A stretch of 64,000 nucleotides of DNA. Source: Pseudomonas sp. ANT_J12. Its GTDB lineage: Bacteria > Pseudomonadota > Gammaproteobacteria > Pseudomonadales > Pseudomonadaceae. Positions 41,501 to 49,343 of this stretch are shown here, one piece after another. The notes beneath the pieces are model-generated. The model saw nothing but the letters and a program-made list of their open reading frames with translations, was not told the origin of the DNA and did not search any database. Within the stretch, counting starts at the first letter, position 1, and each line of letters begins with the position of its first letter. The position numbers and the translations under genes were made by a program. The DNA lies in NCBI RefSeq assembly GCF_008370045.1, contig NZ_VOBN01000007.1, positions 206,558 through 270,557 on the forward strand, written 5' to 3'.

Positions 41501-44407
41501 GCACAGTTCATCCACCGGGTGCAGGTCGGCCAGGTGCGCGCCTTCACCGAGGGTGGTCAGCTCATCCAACAACGCGCTGAGTTCCTGGCGCTCGCCGGGG
41601 TGTTGCTGCCAGCGGCGCAACAGGCTTTCGGCGTCGAGCAGGATGTCCATCCCCTGGGCCAGGAAGTTGTTGATCAACTGCGGATCGCGCTTGATCCGCA
41701 GGCCCCGATTCGGCGCGCTGAGGATCGCTTCCAGGCGTTGGTCCAGCAACGTTCGCGTGCGCTCGATCAACGAACGGGCGCCGGGAATCTCGGCCAGTGG
41801 ATCGGTCTTGAGTTGACGCAAGCCGAGGCGGAACAGCCCTTCGGCTTCCAGCAGCAACTCGACCTCATCCAGGTCCAGCGCAATCAGGTGCGCCTTGTAC
41901 TCACGGGCCAGGTGATCCAGCGGCGCGGCGAGTTCGGCAATCGGCACCACGCCGGCCATCGAAGCGCTGCCCTTGAGCGTGTGCAAGGCCCGCTGCAATT
42001 CGTCGCTGGCTTGCAGCGGCACATGCTCGGCGGCTTGGTCGAGGTAGCGGTTGAGGCTGGCGAGGTGGGTTTCGGCCTCGTTGCGGAAGATCTCCAGCAA
42101 CAACGGATCGAGGGCGGCGACGTCCTGGGTGTCTTCGTCGGACAGCAGCGCATCGCCCTTGGCCAAGGCGTGAGCCCGGGCGGCCAAGCGGTCGACGTCG
42201 TCGCGCTGGCGCTGGGCGTTGGCGGCAAAATCGGTGATCAGTTCCGGTAGCAGGTTGAGCGCGTCGGTCAGCAGTTGCTGCACCGCCGGCCCCGGCTCGA
42301 CGCTGTGTTCCAGCACGCGGTTGAGCAGGTTTTCCACGGCCCAGGCCAGTTCGCCCAGCACCAGTGCGCGGACCATCCGGCCGCTGCCTTTCAAGGTGTG
42401 GAAGGCGCGGCGCAGTTCGCTCAGCGCAGCAGCGTCGTCAACATTCGCGGACCAGCGCGGCAGGTATTCGCGCAGCACGTCCAGCACTTCGTCGGTTTCT
42501 TCGAGAAAGACTTCCCGCAGTTCATCGTCCACCGGTTCTTCGCCCACTGGCGGCGGCAACAGGCTGCCCGGGGTGTTCAGGGCGGGCGGGTTGACGGCTG
42601 AAACCGGGCTGGCCAGCACGGCGGCCAGGGACTGCACGGTGTCGGGATCGTCCAGTTCCTGCAGGTCTTGCATGACCTGGGCTTCGTTGGGGCTCAGTAC
42701 GTCTTCAAGTACCGGGACGAGTTTTTCGGCAGGGAAAAACCCGAGGGCGGCCAGGCTGTTTTCCGCGACGTCGAGCAGGTGTTCGTCGAGTTCTTGCGGG
42801 TCGTCGTTCAGGCGTTCGAGGTAGTACTCGATGCTGGTGATGACGTCGGCCAGGCTGTCGAGTTGCTGCCAGCCGGGGTGATCGGTGTCCACCAGCAAGT
42901 GTTCGCGGATAAAGCCGTTGCAGGCTTCGATCAGGCTCGCGGCACGGTTCAGCGGAATCATCGCCAGTGCGCCGCGCACCTGGGTCAGCAGCGCCGGCAA
43001 GGGTTGCAGTTGCTGGCGATCCCAATCGGCGTCGATGTAGTCGACGATCATGTCCTTGGCTTGTTGCAGGCAAATCCGTGCCTCGCGAATCACGATCTGA
43101 TGGATTTGCGTCAGGTCGGTGGTCGGCAGGCGGCTTTCTTCCTGGCTCTCCGGCTCCACGGTGCCGACCATCCCGGCCAGCGTCGCTTCGACGTAGAGCA
43201 AGGCGCCGGCCACGTCCATCAGGATCGCGTCGTTGGGTTCGCGCTGGCCTTGGGCAAGGCTGAGCACCACCGCCAGTTGATCGATGATCACCTTGCGCGG
43301 CTGGCCGAAACCGAGCACCGCCAGGGTGTCGGCGATTTGCCGCAGGGGCGCCAGCAGGCTTTCCAGGTCGGAGGTGTGCTGGCGGTCGCTGCGCACGAAC
43401 AGGTCCAGGCGTTCCTTGACCCGCACCAGTTCTTCGCACAGCGCGGCGAGCACCGAGCGCATGGCATCGCGGTCGGGGCCGGCGAGGCGCGCGCGTTCTT
43501 CGTCGACCATCGCGCTGTCAGGCAGCGCATCGTCCAGTCCGTAGCGATCTTTCATGGTCAGCATCTGCCCGGTGGGATGTTCGGCTTTGGCAATGTAGAA
43601 CAACAAGCTTTTGAACAGCTCGGGCGGCGGCGCCTGATTGACCCCGGCCATGCCCTGTTCCAGCAAGCGTTTGAGTTCCTTGTCGGCGTCCTTGAACAAG
43701 CTGCGCAGGGCCGGGCTGTTGGCAATCGCGCCATTGCGCAGGCCTTCGACCAGCGCCGACGCGACCTGCCACAACGGGCTCAGCGGCGCGTCACCGCACA
43801 ACGCTTCGAGCTTGGCGAAGACTTTGGTCAGGTAATCCAGATTGGTTTCGCCATCCTGCTCGCGAAGCAAACCGACCAAGGCCATCTGCAACATCTGCCG
43901 CAATTTGCGCAGCACATTCGGTAATTCGGGTGGTTCCAGCAGCGCCAGATCGTCGGGATTCAGCGGCGGCAAGTCCGGCAGTTGCGGGCTGAACAGGCTT
44001 GTTTCCGAGAGCAGGCTTTCGCCTCGGGCACTGCGCAGATCGTTGATCAGCGGCAGCACCACCAGCGGCAGGTCGCGACGTGCGCCTTGCACCCGGTCGA
44101 GGTAGATCGGCAGTTGCCCCAAGGCCTGTCTTAACAGATGAATGGCTTCATCGCGATGACTGACGCGGTTTTGTTGCAGGGCAGCGGTCAGTTGCTCCAT
44201 TTCTTCGGCGAGCAGGGCCGCGCCGTAGAACTCGACCATCTGCAAACTGCCGTGCACCTGATGGATACACGCCAGGCACTCGCCCAGCGCGTAGGTCGCC
44301 TGGGGGTCGTCAAGCAGTTGCTCCAACGCCTGATGAGCCTGCTTCAGCGTTTCGGCAATCTCGCCTTTGACCCACTCGAGGGCCACATAGTCGTGCCGAT
44401 CACCCAT
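38513..44407 (-). CDS. chpA: Hybrid CheA-type histidine kinase of the pilus chemosensory system
   Basis: A 1964-residue kinase, start at 44407 (ggagtggtt before ATG; MGDRHDYVALEWVKGEIAE is the N-terminus known for ChpA). Four canonical phosphotransfer sites with the motif HTLKG lie near residues 667, 806, 1111 and 1253. Degenerate Hpt-like segments include IHQVHGSLQM near 45 and LGEGAHLADLHPVDE near 955, the latter without the His-Thr-Leu-Lys core. The catalytic core follows: dimerisation helix DDLVNLAGETSIFRG near 1362, N-box HMLRNAVDHGLES near 1550, G-boxes DDGAGVPL and GRGVGMDVV, a CheW domain, and a C-terminal receiver (VVDDSVTVRKV, LLDIEMPRMDG with Asp). P. aeruginosa ChpA is much longer, about 2470 residues. 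Confidence 0.95.
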   Translation of the reverse strand: MGDRHDYVALEWVKGEIAETLKQAHQALEQLLDDPQATYALGECLACIHQVHGSLQMVEFYGAALLAEEMEQLTAALQQNRVSHRDEAIHLLRQALGQLPIYLDRVQGARRDLPLVVLPLINDLRSARGESLLSETSLFSPQLPDLPPLNPDDLALLEPPELPNVLRKLRQMLQMALVGLLREQDGETNLDYLTKVFAKLEALCGDAPLSPLWQVASALVEGLRNGAIANSPALRSLFKDADKELKRLLEQGMAGVNQAPPPELFKSLLFYIAKAEHPTGQMLTMKDRYGLDDALPDSAMVDEERARLAGPDRDAMRSVLAALCEELVRVKERLDLFVRSDRQHTSDLESLLAPLRQIADTLAVLGFGQPRKVIIDQLAVVLSLAQGQREPNDAILMDVAGALLYVEATLAGMVGTVEPESQEESRLPTTDLTQIHQIVIREARICLQQAKDMIVDYIDADWDRQQLQPLPALLTQVRGALAMIPLNRAASLIEACNGFIREHLLVDTDHPGWQQLDSLADVITSIEYYLERLNDDPQELDEHLLDVAENSLAALGFFPAEKLVPVLEDVLSPNEAQVMQDLQELDDPDTVQSLAAVLASPVSAVNPPALNTPGSLLPPPVGEEPVDDELREVFLEETDEVLDVLREYLPRWSANVDDAAALSELRRAFHTLKGSGRMVRALVLGELAWAVENLLNRVLEHSVEPGPAVQQLLTDALNLLPELITDFAANAQRQRDDVDRLAARAHALAKGDALLSDEDTQDVAALDPLLLEIFRNEAETHLASLNRYLDQAAEHVPLQASDELQRALHTLKGSASMAGVVPIAELAAPLDHLAREYKAHLIALDLDEVELLLEAEGLFRLGLRQLKTDPLAEIPGARSLIERTRTLLDQRLEAILSAPNRGLRIKRDPQLINNFLAQGMDILLDAESLLRRWQQHPGERQELSALLDELTTLGEGAHLADLHPVDELCEALLDLYGAVEESSLAVSDEFFHEAQSAHEALINMLDELAAGQEVSPQPERVRALRDLLDTSLDPSATGLIRSDGSRSLSIRELGTATAELSKTATQLEHDDEIVSIFLEEAVDILESAGQALQRWLNDPDNAAPLSSLQRDLHTLKGGARMAEVEEVGDLAHELENLYEGLVDRRYSHSEALARLLQTSHDRLAVLLEQLQQQKALGDPSEQIEAIRQFRQSHASTPEAVEPTHEHDSPGHDPELLEIFLEEGFDIIENSGAALVRWQAEPSNRQEVETLLRDLHTLKGGARMVEIAPIGDLAHELEFLYEGLSAGVLQPTAPLFTLLQSSHDRLAQMLDATRAGQPCPPADRLIDAIKNFSHPAVPEAPVVAPVVAKPEVPTPEAGADMVKVSAELLDDLVNLAGETSIFRGRIEQQVNDARVALSEMETTIERMRDQLRRLDTETQGRILSRQQVEAERLGYEEFDPLEMDRHSQLQQLSRALFESASDLLDLKETLDRTNQDADNLLQQQGRINTELQEGLMRTRMVPFERMLPRLKRIVRQVSSELGKDVEFVVGNAEGEMDRNVLERMAAPLEHMLRNAVDHGLESTEARIAAGKPAQGRITLDLSREGGDIIFDIRDDGAGVPLDAVRSKAIKRGMLAPDSDISDRDVLQFILQPGFSTAEKITQISGRGVGMDVVHEEVRQLGGSMVIDSVPGQGVHFRIRLPFTVSVNRALMVQCFDDQYAIPLNTIDGIVRVLPNELEGHYRLDPPTYKYAGQDYELCYLGELLKTSTRPKLLGQSLPLPVLLVQCNERHIAVQVDSMAGTREIVVKSLGPQFAAVQGLSGATILGDGRVVLILDLLAPIRAMQARVPQRPVLQEMEAEPHKPLLVLVVDDSVTVRKVTSRLLERHGMNVLTAKDGVDAMLLLEEHMPDVMLLDIEMPRMDGFEVATQVRADERLQHLPIIMITSRTGQKHRDRAMAIGVNDYLGKPYQESVLLESIALWSRTHA

Positions 44408-44445
44408 AACCACTCCACTCTTCATTCTTTACGCCCGCAGGCGGT

Positions 44446-46503
44446 TCAAGCCTTGTCCGTGGCCGGCTTGGGCTCGGTCGGCAAGGTGAAACCCGACACC
44501 GAGCGCCGCAACTGACTGGCCATTTTTGCCAGGTTGCCGATGCTCTCGGCGGTCGCCGTGGAGCCGGACGAAGTCTGCGAGGTGATCTGCTGGATCACGT
44601 TCATGGTCAGGGAAATCTGCCCGGCGGACGACGTCTGTTGCTGCGCGGCGTTGGAAATGCTCTGGATCAGCGCCGCCAGAGTCTTCGATACGCCTTCGAT
44701 TTCTTCCAGGGCCACCCCGGCATCCTGCGCCAGACGCGCGCCACGCACCACTTCGGTGGTGGTCTGCTCCATGGAAATCACCGCTTCATTGGTATCAGTC
44801 TGGATCGCCCGGACCAGGGTTTCAATTTGTCGGGTCGCGGCGGACGAACGTTCGGCCAGCCTTTGCACTTCGTCAGCGACCACGGCAAAGCCGCGCCCGG
44901 CGTCACCGGCCATGGAGGCTTGAATGGCTGCGTTGAGGGCGAGGATGTTGGTCTGGTCGGCAATGTCGTCGATCAGGCTAACGATGTCGCCGATTTCCTG
45001 GGAAGACTCGCCCAGGCGCTTGATGCGTTTGGCGGTGTCCTGGATCTGCTCGCGGATGTTGTCCATGCCGTGGATGGTGTTGTGCACCACCTCGTTGCCC
45101 TTGTTGGCGATTTCCACCGAACGCTCGGCCACCGCGGAGGATTCGGCAGCGTTGGCCGAGACCTGATCGATGGACTGCGCCATGTCGTTGATTGCCGTGG
45201 AGGCTTCGGAAATCTGCTGCGCCTGATGCTCCGAGGCCTGGGCCAGGTGCATGGCGGTGGCCTGGGTTTCCTGCACGGCGGCGGCGACCTGGCCGGCGGT
45301 GAGGTTGATGGTCGCCACCAGATCGCGCAGTTGGTCCACGGAATAGTTGATCGAGTCGGCGATGGTGCCGGTGAAGTCTTCGGTCACCGAAGCGGTCACG
45401 GTCAGGTCGCCGTCGGCCAGGTCTTCGATTTCGTCCAGCAAACGCATGATCGCGTTCTGGTTGCGCTCGTTCTTCTCGGCGGTTTCCTGGAGCTGGCGGT
45501 TGGTTTCGCGAACCATCACCAGACCGATGAGGATGATCGACATCAGCGCCAACAGGCCCAGCACGTAACCGCCGATGGTGTCGGTGTTGCGCCCGCCCGC
45601 GAGGTTTTCGAAACCGGTGGCCAGGTGCGAGGCTTCATCGAGCAGGGTTTGCGACAGGGTGAAGATGCTGGTGGCGGACTCGCGGACTTTGAACAGTTCT
45701 GGCGAGGTTTCGAGGATTTCGTCCACCGAACCGGAGACGAATTCGAACAGTTCGGAGATTTCGGTCAGGCGCGCCCGAGCATCCTTGTCTTCGACCTGGC
45801 TGACTTTCAGCGCCGGGTTGCCCTGGAGCATGCCGTTGAGCACCTGACCGAAACGGGCGGCATCGCGGCCGAAGGCGTCGGCGGCTTGTTGGGAGTTTTC
45901 GTCGCCGGACAACACCGTGTTCACCGCGCCGAGAATCCGTTCAGCCAACAGCGATTGACGCTGGGCCATCGCGACCTGAGCTGCCGGGGCACCGCGCTGC
46001 AGGAGGATTTCGACGACTTTTTCGTACTCGACCTGCAACTGCGGCACGGTTTCGGCCAGGGTCGCGGCGACCTGATGCAGGGACAGCACGGTTTGTTCGC
46101 TGGACAGAATGGCGTCGGTGTTTTTCAGCAGGCGTTCCCAGTCCAGCTGCACGGCGCGCATTTCCGGGCGCACGGTGGACGGCGCGGGCGGCAGGCCGGT
46201 GCTCGGGTCGCCCTTTTTCAGGTAACCCCAGCGCTGGGCAAAATCATTGCGCGCATCGCTGAGCAACTTGAACGCGGCAGCCTTGCCGGCGGCGGCTTCC
46301 GTGGCGTTCTTGGCGATGCGCTGGGACAGCACGCGCAGCTCACCGGCGTGGCCGATGTACTGCTTGTCGTAGGTGGCCTGGGTGTTGAGGTAAGCGAAGT
46401 TGGCGAACAGCAGCATGATGAAGATGATCAGCGCGATAAACAGCACGATGATCTGCGAACGGCTGCGGGACCCTTCGGGGGTGCCTGTTTTTGCTTTTGT
46501 CAT
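44446..46503 (-). CDS. pilJ: Methyl-accepting chemotaxis protein PilJ
   Basis: Receptor of the Pil-Chp twitching system, 685 residues. Membrane helix 1 lies at about 20-42 (IIVLFIALIIFIMLLFANFAYL) and helix 2 at about 305-330 (YVLGLLALMSIILIGLVMV); the periplasmic part between them is PilJ-type. A HAMP-like linker and a long helical signalling domain follow. The hairpin tip is INTDISDQTNILALNAAIQASMAGDAGRGFAVVADEVQRLAERS near residue 510. It is separated from pilI by 141 bases that hold a REP doublet. No pilK follows. Confidence 0.95.
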   Translation of the reverse strand: MTKAKTGTPEGSRSRSQIIVLFIALIIFIMLLFANFAYLNTQATYDKQYIGHAGELRVLSQRIAKNATEAAAGKAAAFKLLSDARNDFAQRWGYLKKGDPSTGLPPAPSTVRPEMRAVQLDWERLLKNTDAILSSEQTVLSLHQVAATLAETVPQLQVEYEKVVEILLQRGAPAAQVAMAQRQSLLAERILGAVNTVLSGDENSQQAADAFGRDAARFGQVLNGMLQGNPALKVSQVEDKDARARLTEISELFEFVSGSVDEILETSPELFKVRESATSIFTLSQTLLDEASHLATGFENLAGGRNTDTIGGYVLGLLALMSIILIGLVMVRETNRQLQETAEKNERNQNAIMRLLDEIEDLADGDLTVTASVTEDFTGTIADSINYSVDQLRDLVATINLTAGQVAAAVQETQATAMHLAQASEHQAQQISEASTAINDMAQSIDQVSANAAESSAVAERSVEIANKGNEVVHNTIHGMDNIREQIQDTAKRIKRLGESSQEIGDIVSLIDDIADQTNILALNAAIQASMAGDAGRGFAVVADEVQRLAERSSAATRQIETLVRAIQTDTNEAVISMEQTTTEVVRGARLAQDAGVALEEIEGVSKTLAALIQSISNAAQQQTSSAGQISLTMNVIQQITSQTSSGSTATAESIGNLAKMASQLRRSVSGFTLPTEPKPATDKA

Positions 46504-46540
46504 CGGTCCTCGCCTGTACTGCCCAATTCAACCCATCCCC

Positions 46541-46631
46541 TGTAGGAGCGAGGCTTGCCCGCGAAAGCGGTTATTCATTCAACATTAATGTCGACTGACA
46601 CGACGCCTTCGCGGGCAAGCCTCGCTCCTAC
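46541..46631. repeat. REP doublet, family A, inside the pil-chp operon
   Basis: tgtaggagcgaggcttgccc to gggcaagcctcgctcctacg; a 40-base centre. It lies between pilI and pilJ. Confidence 0.93.
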
Positions 46632-46644
46632 GGGATTGCGGTGC

Positions 46645-47199
46645 CTACACCGCGACATGCATGAAATCCTGGGACTGCGCCAACGCAAACGGGCTGAACA
46701 CTTGCCAGCTCTGTTCACGCTGGAACCGGCCCTGGACGAACGCGTCCATCGCGCCGCTGATCTCGTTCGGCGGCACCGCTTCCAGGCTGTCCTGGGCAAA
46801 GTGCTGCAAACCGTAGACTTCATCGACCATCAACCCGGCGAATACGTCTTTGTATTCCACCACCAACACCCGCCGCTGCTTGCGCACCGCCGACAGCTCA
46901 TGACCGAGCTCTTGATCAGAAAAGAAAGCGCACACATCCATGATCGGCAACAACCGCCCGCGCAAGTTGGCCACGCCCTTGACCCAAGGCTTGACCCCCG
47001 GCAGTTGGGTGTAGCGCGGCTCATGCAGGACTTCGCTGACTTCGCCCATCGGCGCGACGTACCAGTGCTCGCCCAGGCGAAAACCGATGCCGCTCCAGTT
47101 GTCCTGTCGCGACGGCTGGGACGGCAAGTCTGCGGCCAGCACGCGACAACGCTGGTCGATCTGCAGCAGCAGTTCGAAAGCCGTCAGCGACTCGCTCAT
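46645..47199 (-). CDS. pilI: CheW-like adaptor PilI
   Basis: A 184-residue CheW-domain adaptor that couples PilJ to ChpA. SLTAFELLLQIDQRCRVLAADLP starts the protein, and the CheW core shows VANLRGRLLPIMDVCAFFS near 90 and VEYKDVFAGLMVDEVYGLQHF near 125. It starts 10 bases after the pilH stop and is cotranscribed with it. Confidence 0.93.
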   Translation of the reverse strand: MSESLTAFELLLQIDQRCRVLAADLPSQPSRQDNWSGIGFRLGEHWYVAPMGEVSEVLHEPRYTQLPGVKPWVKGVANLRGRLLPIMDVCAFFSDQELGHELSAVRKQRRVLVVEYKDVFAGLMVDEVYGLQHFAQDSLEAVPPNEISGAMDAFVQGRFQREQSWQVFSPFALAQSQDFMHVAV

Positions 47200-47209
47200 G
47201 ACCGGACGA

Positions 47210-47575
47210 TCAACCGGCCAGCACGTTGTTCAGGGTCTTGATCAGGGTTTCTTCGTCGACCGGTTTGGTCAGGTAGTCCTTGGCGCCCTGGCGGGTGCCC
47301 CAGACCTTGTCGGTTTCCTGATCCTTGGTGGTGATGATGATCACCGGGATGTGCCCGGTGTCCGGGTCTTTGGTCAACTGGCGGGTGGCCTGAAAACCGT
47401 TGAGGCCGGGCATGACGATGTCCATCAGCACGGCGTCGGGTTTTTCCTGGCGGGCCAGCGCCACGCCGTCGGCGCCGTTTTCGGCTTTCAACACTTCATG
47501 ACCGTGCTTTTCCAGCATGCCGGTCAGTTTGTACATTTCGGTCGGCGAATCATCGACGATCAGAATACGTGCCAT
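47210..47575 (-). CDS. pilH: Response regulator PilH
   Basis: A stand-alone CheY-like receiver of 121 residues (MARILIVDDSPTE; phosphorylation Asp in DAVLMDIVMPGLNGF near 52; Thr in IIITTKDQETDKVWG; Lys in LTKPVDE). The ATG at 47575 follows a ggaagacc box. In P. aeruginosa, PilH favours pilus retraction and lowers cAMP signalling. Confidence 0.94.
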   Translation of the reverse strand: MARILIVDDSPTEMYKLTGMLEKHGHEVLKAENGADGVALARQEKPDAVLMDIVMPGLNGFQATRQLTKDPDTGHIPVIIITTKDQETDKVWGTRQGAKDYLTKPVDEETLIKTLNNVLAG

Positions 47576-47635
47576 GGTCTTCCCCATTCTTCTTGTCGAC
47601 GCCGGGCCCGTTGGCCGAGCGTCACTGTGCGTGTC

Positions 47636-48040
47636 CTACTGCGGCAAAACGGCGGCGAAGCCCGGAACATGGGCCTGGATCGCGTTCAGCAGTTCTTCCT
47701 TGCTGAAAGGCTTGGTCAAAAACTGGTCGGAGCCGACGATGCGCCCCTTGGCCTTGTCGAACAACCCGTCCTTGGACGACAGCATAATCACTGGCGTGGA
47801 CTTGAACGCACTGTTGTTCTTGATTAAAGCGCAGGTCTGATAACCATCCAGGCGCGGCATCATGATGTCGACAAAGATAATGCCCGGGTGATTGTCGGCA
47901 ATCTTGGCCAGCGCATCGAAACCATCGACGGCGGTGATGACTTCACAGCCCACGTTTTTCAGCAGCGTTTCGGCGGTGCGGCGAATCGTCTTCGAATCGT
48001 CGATCACCATGACCTTCAAGGCGCTGGAATGCTGTTCCAT
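47636..48040 (-). CDS. pilG: Response regulator PilG
   Basis: A CheY-like receiver of 134 residues (VMVIDDSKTIRRTAETLLKNVG; Asp in GIIFVDIMMPRLDGYQ near 58; Lys in LTKPFSKEE). It is the first gene of the operon and favours pilus extension in P. aeruginosa. The ATG at 48040 is chosen because the domain starts nine residues later; the ORF extension to 48070 is not supported. Confidence 0.95.
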   Translation of the reverse strand: MEQHSSALKVMVIDDSKTIRRTAETLLKNVGCEVITAVDGFDALAKIADNHPGIIFVDIMMPRLDGYQTCALIKNNSAFKSTPVIMLSSKDGLFDKAKGRIVGSDQFLTKPFSKEELLNAIQAHVPGFAAVLPQ

Positions 48041-48265
48041 AAATGCTCTACCGTCGCCTTTGCGAATCAATTTGTCCGTTTGACGGCTTCAAACCCTTGA
48101 TGGTGAAGGGCCAGTCGCACTTGGCGACCTTTTTAGCACAGTCTCAATGACCAATCTATCGGCCGACGGGCGCGGTGGTTTTTCCTTGACCGGGAACACA
48201 CTCAGCGCCACTCTGACGCCACTTTTTCGTGTCCTTTCGGACCACCCCATTTCGAGGAAAAACCC
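48041..48265. promoter_or_regulatory. Divergent promoter region of pilG and gshB
   Basis: 225 bases between divergent starts. gaggaaaaaccc just before gshB is its ribosome site. No confident promoter boxes or palindromes are seen. Confidence 0.4.
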
Positions 48266-49237
48266 ATGAGCGTTCGCGTCGGGATTGTCATGGACCCTAT
48301 CGCCAGCATCTCCTATAAAAAGGATAGCTCGCTGGCCATGCTGCTGGCCGCACAGAAGCGCGGCTGGGAACTGTTCTATATGGAACAGAAGGATTTGTAC
48401 CAGGGCGAAGGTGAAGCACGGGCGCGGATGCGGCCGCTGAAGGTGTTCGCCAACCCGGAGAAGTGGTTCGAACTGGAAGCCGAGACCGACGCGTTGCTGA
48501 GCGATCTGGACGTGATCCTGATGCGCAAGGATCCGCCGTTCGACATGGAATTCGTCTACTCCACGTACCTGCTGGAGCAAGCCGAGCGCGCGGGCGTGCT
48601 GGTGGTCAACAAGCCGCAGAGCCTGCGCGACTGCAATGAAAAGCTGTTCGCCACGCTGTTCCCGCAGTGCACGCCACCGACCGTGGTCAGCTGCCGCGCC
48701 GACGTGTTGCGTGAATTCGCCGCCAAGCACGGCGATGTGATCCTCAAGCCGCTGGACGGCATGGGCGGTACCTCGATCTTCCGTCACCGCGCGGGCGATC
48801 CGAACCTGTCGGTGATCCTCGAAACCCTGACCGCCCTGGGCACCCAGCAGATCATGGGCCAGGCTTACCTGCCGGCAATCAAGGACGGCGACAAACGCAT
48901 CCTGATGATCGACGGCGAGCCGGTGGATTACTGCCTGGCGCGCATTCCGGCGGCGGGCGAAACCCGTGGCAACCTCGCCGCCGGTGGTCGTGGCGAAGCC
49001 CGTCCGCTGAGCGACAAGGACCGCTGGATCGCCGCCCAGGTCGGCCCGACCCTGCGTGAGAAAGGCCTGCTGTTCGTGGGTCTGGACGTGATCGGCGAGA
49101 GCCTGACCGAAATCAACGTCACCAGCCCGACCTGCATTCGCGAGATTGATAACGCGTTTGGCACCGATATCGGTGGGATGCTGATGGAGGCGATCGAGAA
49201 GAAGCTGCAAGTTGCAAGCTCCAAGCCGCAAGTTTGA
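48266..49237 (+). CDS. gshB: Glutathione synthetase
   Basis: Joins gamma-glutamylcysteine and glycine with ATP. 323 residues with the ATP-grasp fold: MSVRVGIVMDPIASISYKKDSSLAMLLAAQ opens the protein, LMRKDPPFDMEFVYSTYLLE near residue 88 is a substrate loop, VILKPLDGMGGTSIFR near 158 binds ATP, and EINVTSPTCIREID near 285 is the C-terminal metal/ATP motif. The last eight or so residues (QVASSKPQV) are translated from a family E repeat, making the protein slightly longer than usual. Confidence 0.97.
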   Translation: MSVRVGIVMDPIASISYKKDSSLAMLLAAQKRGWELFYMEQKDLYQGEGEARARMRPLKVFANPEKWFELEAETDALLSDLDVILMRKDPPFDMEFVYSTYLLEQAERAGVLVVNKPQSLRDCNEKLFATLFPQCTPPTVVSCRADVLREFAAKHGDVILKPLDGMGGTSIFRHRAGDPNLSVILETLTALGTQQIMGQAYLPAIKDGDKRILMIDGEPVDYCLARIPAAGETRGNLAAGGRGEARPLSDKDRWIAAQVGPTLREKGLLFVGLDVIGESLTEINVTSPTCIREIDNAFGTDIGGMLMEAIEKKLQVASSKPQV

Positions 49238-49283
49238 AGCGCTCGGCGTGCAACTTGTCGCTTGAAGCTTGAACCTTGAAGCT
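49203..49283. repeat. Family E repeat overlapping the end of gshB
   Basis: aagctgcaagttgcaagctcc... on the left pairs with tgcaacttgtcgcttgaagcttgaac on the right. The left arm contains the gshB stop codon. Confidence 0.8.
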
Positions 49284-49338
49284 AAAAACCAACATTGCGT
49301 TATCATGCCGAGCCCGTAAAAACGCGATGTTGGTTTTT
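49284..49338. promoter_or_regulatory. 18-bp inverted repeat directly before tonB
   Basis: 49284-49301 (aaaaaccaacattgcgtt) pairs with 49321-49338 (aacgcgatgttggttttt) with a single G-U. The loop of 19 bases includes a tatcat -10-like box (49301-49306). The stem ends 5 bases before the tonB ATG, and no Shine-Dalgarno sequence is visible outside it. It could be the gshB terminator, an operator, or a translation-controlling hairpin. Confidence 0.7.
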
Positions 49339-49343
49339 CTGTT

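Noticed and set aside
38447..42250. Long open frame opposite chpA (over 1200 codons), and similar long frames opposite the transporters at 7971-10673
   Set aside because: They mirror the third-position GC bias of the true genes, have skewed His/Gln/Arg/Val composition and no domain or signal, and run through several genes and repeats.
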